Origin: Bacillota bacterium
GTDB taxonomy: Bacteria; Bacillota; Dethiobacteria; Dethiobacterales; Dethiobacteraceae
Length of the DNA stretch: 5,958 nt
NCBI GenBank assembly: GCA_012800215.1
Contig: JAAZJT010000129.1
Location: 1 to 5,958, forward strand
Direction: 5' to 3'
In this document: one piece after another, positions 5,719-5,958 of the stretch
Numbering within the stretch: the first letter of the stretch is position 1
Layout of the letters: the number at the start of each line of letters is the position of its first letter
Made by a program: the position numbers and the translations under genes
The notes under the pieces: model-generated
The model's database searches: none
What the model saw: only the letters and a program-made list of their open reading frames with translations
Told to the model about the DNA's origin: nothing

Positions 5719-5747
5719 AGTATACTAGTATTTGCCAAATAAAGCAA
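5719..5747 (-). promoter_or_regulatory. Predicted abrB promoter
   Basis: On the minus strand, TTGCTT (5747-5742) and TATACT (5724-5719) are 17 bases apart; the -10 is 5 of 6 and the -35 is 3 of 6 to the sigma-A consensus. The start would fall near 5712, at the first Spo0A-type box, with a leader of roughly 30 bases. Two nested palindromes, AGTATACT (5719-5726) and TACTAGTA (5723-5730), cover the -10. The AT-rich setting would suit AbrB self-repression, which is inference. Confidence 0.5.
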
Positions 5748-5824
5748 GTATAATTTTTCAACTTTTTAAGGATTACGTAAAATTAGTATTAAAATGTAAA
5801 TTAAGAATGTTATTTTAGCCTTAT

Positions 5825-5854
5825 TTGCACGGCTGATTATTTGTCTGCTATAAT
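5825..5854 (+). promoter_or_regulatory. metG promoter with extended -10
   Basis: TTGCAC (5825-5830) and a perfect TATAAT (5849-5854) are 18 bases apart, and TG at 5846-5847 makes an extended -10 (TGCTATAAT). The start should be near 5861, leaving a leader of about 55 bases with no room for a T-box or other large riboswitch. The remaining stretch back to the abrB promoter (5748-5824) is AT-rich and shows no further feature. Confidence 0.7.
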
Positions 5855-5915
5855 AAAGTATTCAGATGACATATTTACATAGTTTTTAAGCTAATACAGA
5901 TAAAGGAGAGTTTAT

Positions 5916-5958
5916 ATGGCTAAGAAAACATTTTATATTACTACACCAATTTATTATC
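5916..5958 (+). CDS. metG: Methionyl-tRNA synthetase, first 14 codons
   Basis: Only MAKKTFYITTPIYY is visible before the window ends. FYITTPIYY is the well-known N-terminal strand of class I methionyl-tRNA synthetase, leading into the HIGH-type active site that would lie just beyond the edge. The enzyme charges tRNA-Met (initiator and elongator) in the cytosol. AAAGGAG at 5902-5908, 7 bases before ATG 5916, is a strong ribosome site. The position next to abrB is the same as in Bacillus (metS) and many Clostridia. The short fragment cannot show domain content or the C-terminal tRNA-binding domain. Confidence 0.9.
   Translation, partial: MAKKTFYITTPIYY

Noticed and set aside
5749..5754. Plus-strand TATAAT as a second metG promoter
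   Set aside because: No -35 at 16-18 bases upstream and no TG extension. It falls in AT-rich sequence beside the abrB -35 and is probably chance.
5684..5761. N-terminal extension of AbrB from the in-frame ATGs at 5761 or 5713
   Set aside because: It would translate through the predicted promoter and Spo0A boxes. AbrB proteins start just before KSTGIVRK, and the G-rich ribosome site sits at 5687-5694.
5855..5915. T-box or other riboswitch in the metG leader
   Set aside because: The predicted leader is only about 55 bases, with no stable hairpin, terminator or T-box sequence.

Overview
The window looks like a core-genome segment from a Bacillota (Firmicutes) chromosome of moderate GC content (mid-40s by eye). 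It matches the conserved neighbourhood known from Bacillus and the Clostridia: Orn/Lys/Arg decarboxylase-like gene (yaaO type), tmk, holB, ricT (yaaT), rsmI, abrB, metG. The AbrB N-terminus is almost the same as that of B. subtilis AbrB. The abrB promoter region carries a perfect Spo0A-box core (TGTCGAA), followed one helical turn later by a near-match. Together these suggest an endospore-forming or spore-former-derived lineage, probably Clostridia or Negativicutes. Genus cannot be assigned from the sequence alone.

Layout. (1) Bases 1-1548, plus strand: the 3' part of a PLP-dependent decarboxylase gene, followed 10 bases later by tmk (thymidylate kinase). (2) Bases 1564-3258, plus strand: holB (DNA polymerase III delta prime) and ricT (PSP1-family Fe-S protein of the RNase Y regulatory complex). 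They overlap by 29 bases and are probably served by an extended -10 promoter just after tmk. (3) Bases 3255-4457, minus strand: a 400-residue Mur-ligase-like protein with no N-terminal UDP-binding domain and altered substrate motifs. It interrupts the usual ricT-to-rsmI run, and its stop codon interlocks with that of ricT. (4) Bases 4541-5371, plus strand: rsmI (16S rRNA C1402 2'-O-methyltransferase). (5) Bases 5438-5683, minus strand: abrB with a four-cysteine tail, ending toward a hairpin terminator embedded in the 3' end of rsmI. (6) A 232-base divergent control region, then the first 14 codons of metG (methionyl-tRNA synthetase) on the plus strand.

Most of the genes serve information processing: dTTP supply (tmk), the clamp loader (holB), RNA processing (ricT), ribosome modification (rsmI), tRNA charging (metG) and transition-state control (abrB). 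Genes often found in this neighbourhood (yaaQ/darA, yaaR, yabA, yabB, yazA) are absent here. The least understood item is the antisense-oriented Mur-ligase-like gene. The best regulatory signal is the pair of Spo0A-type boxes over the predicted abrB start site.
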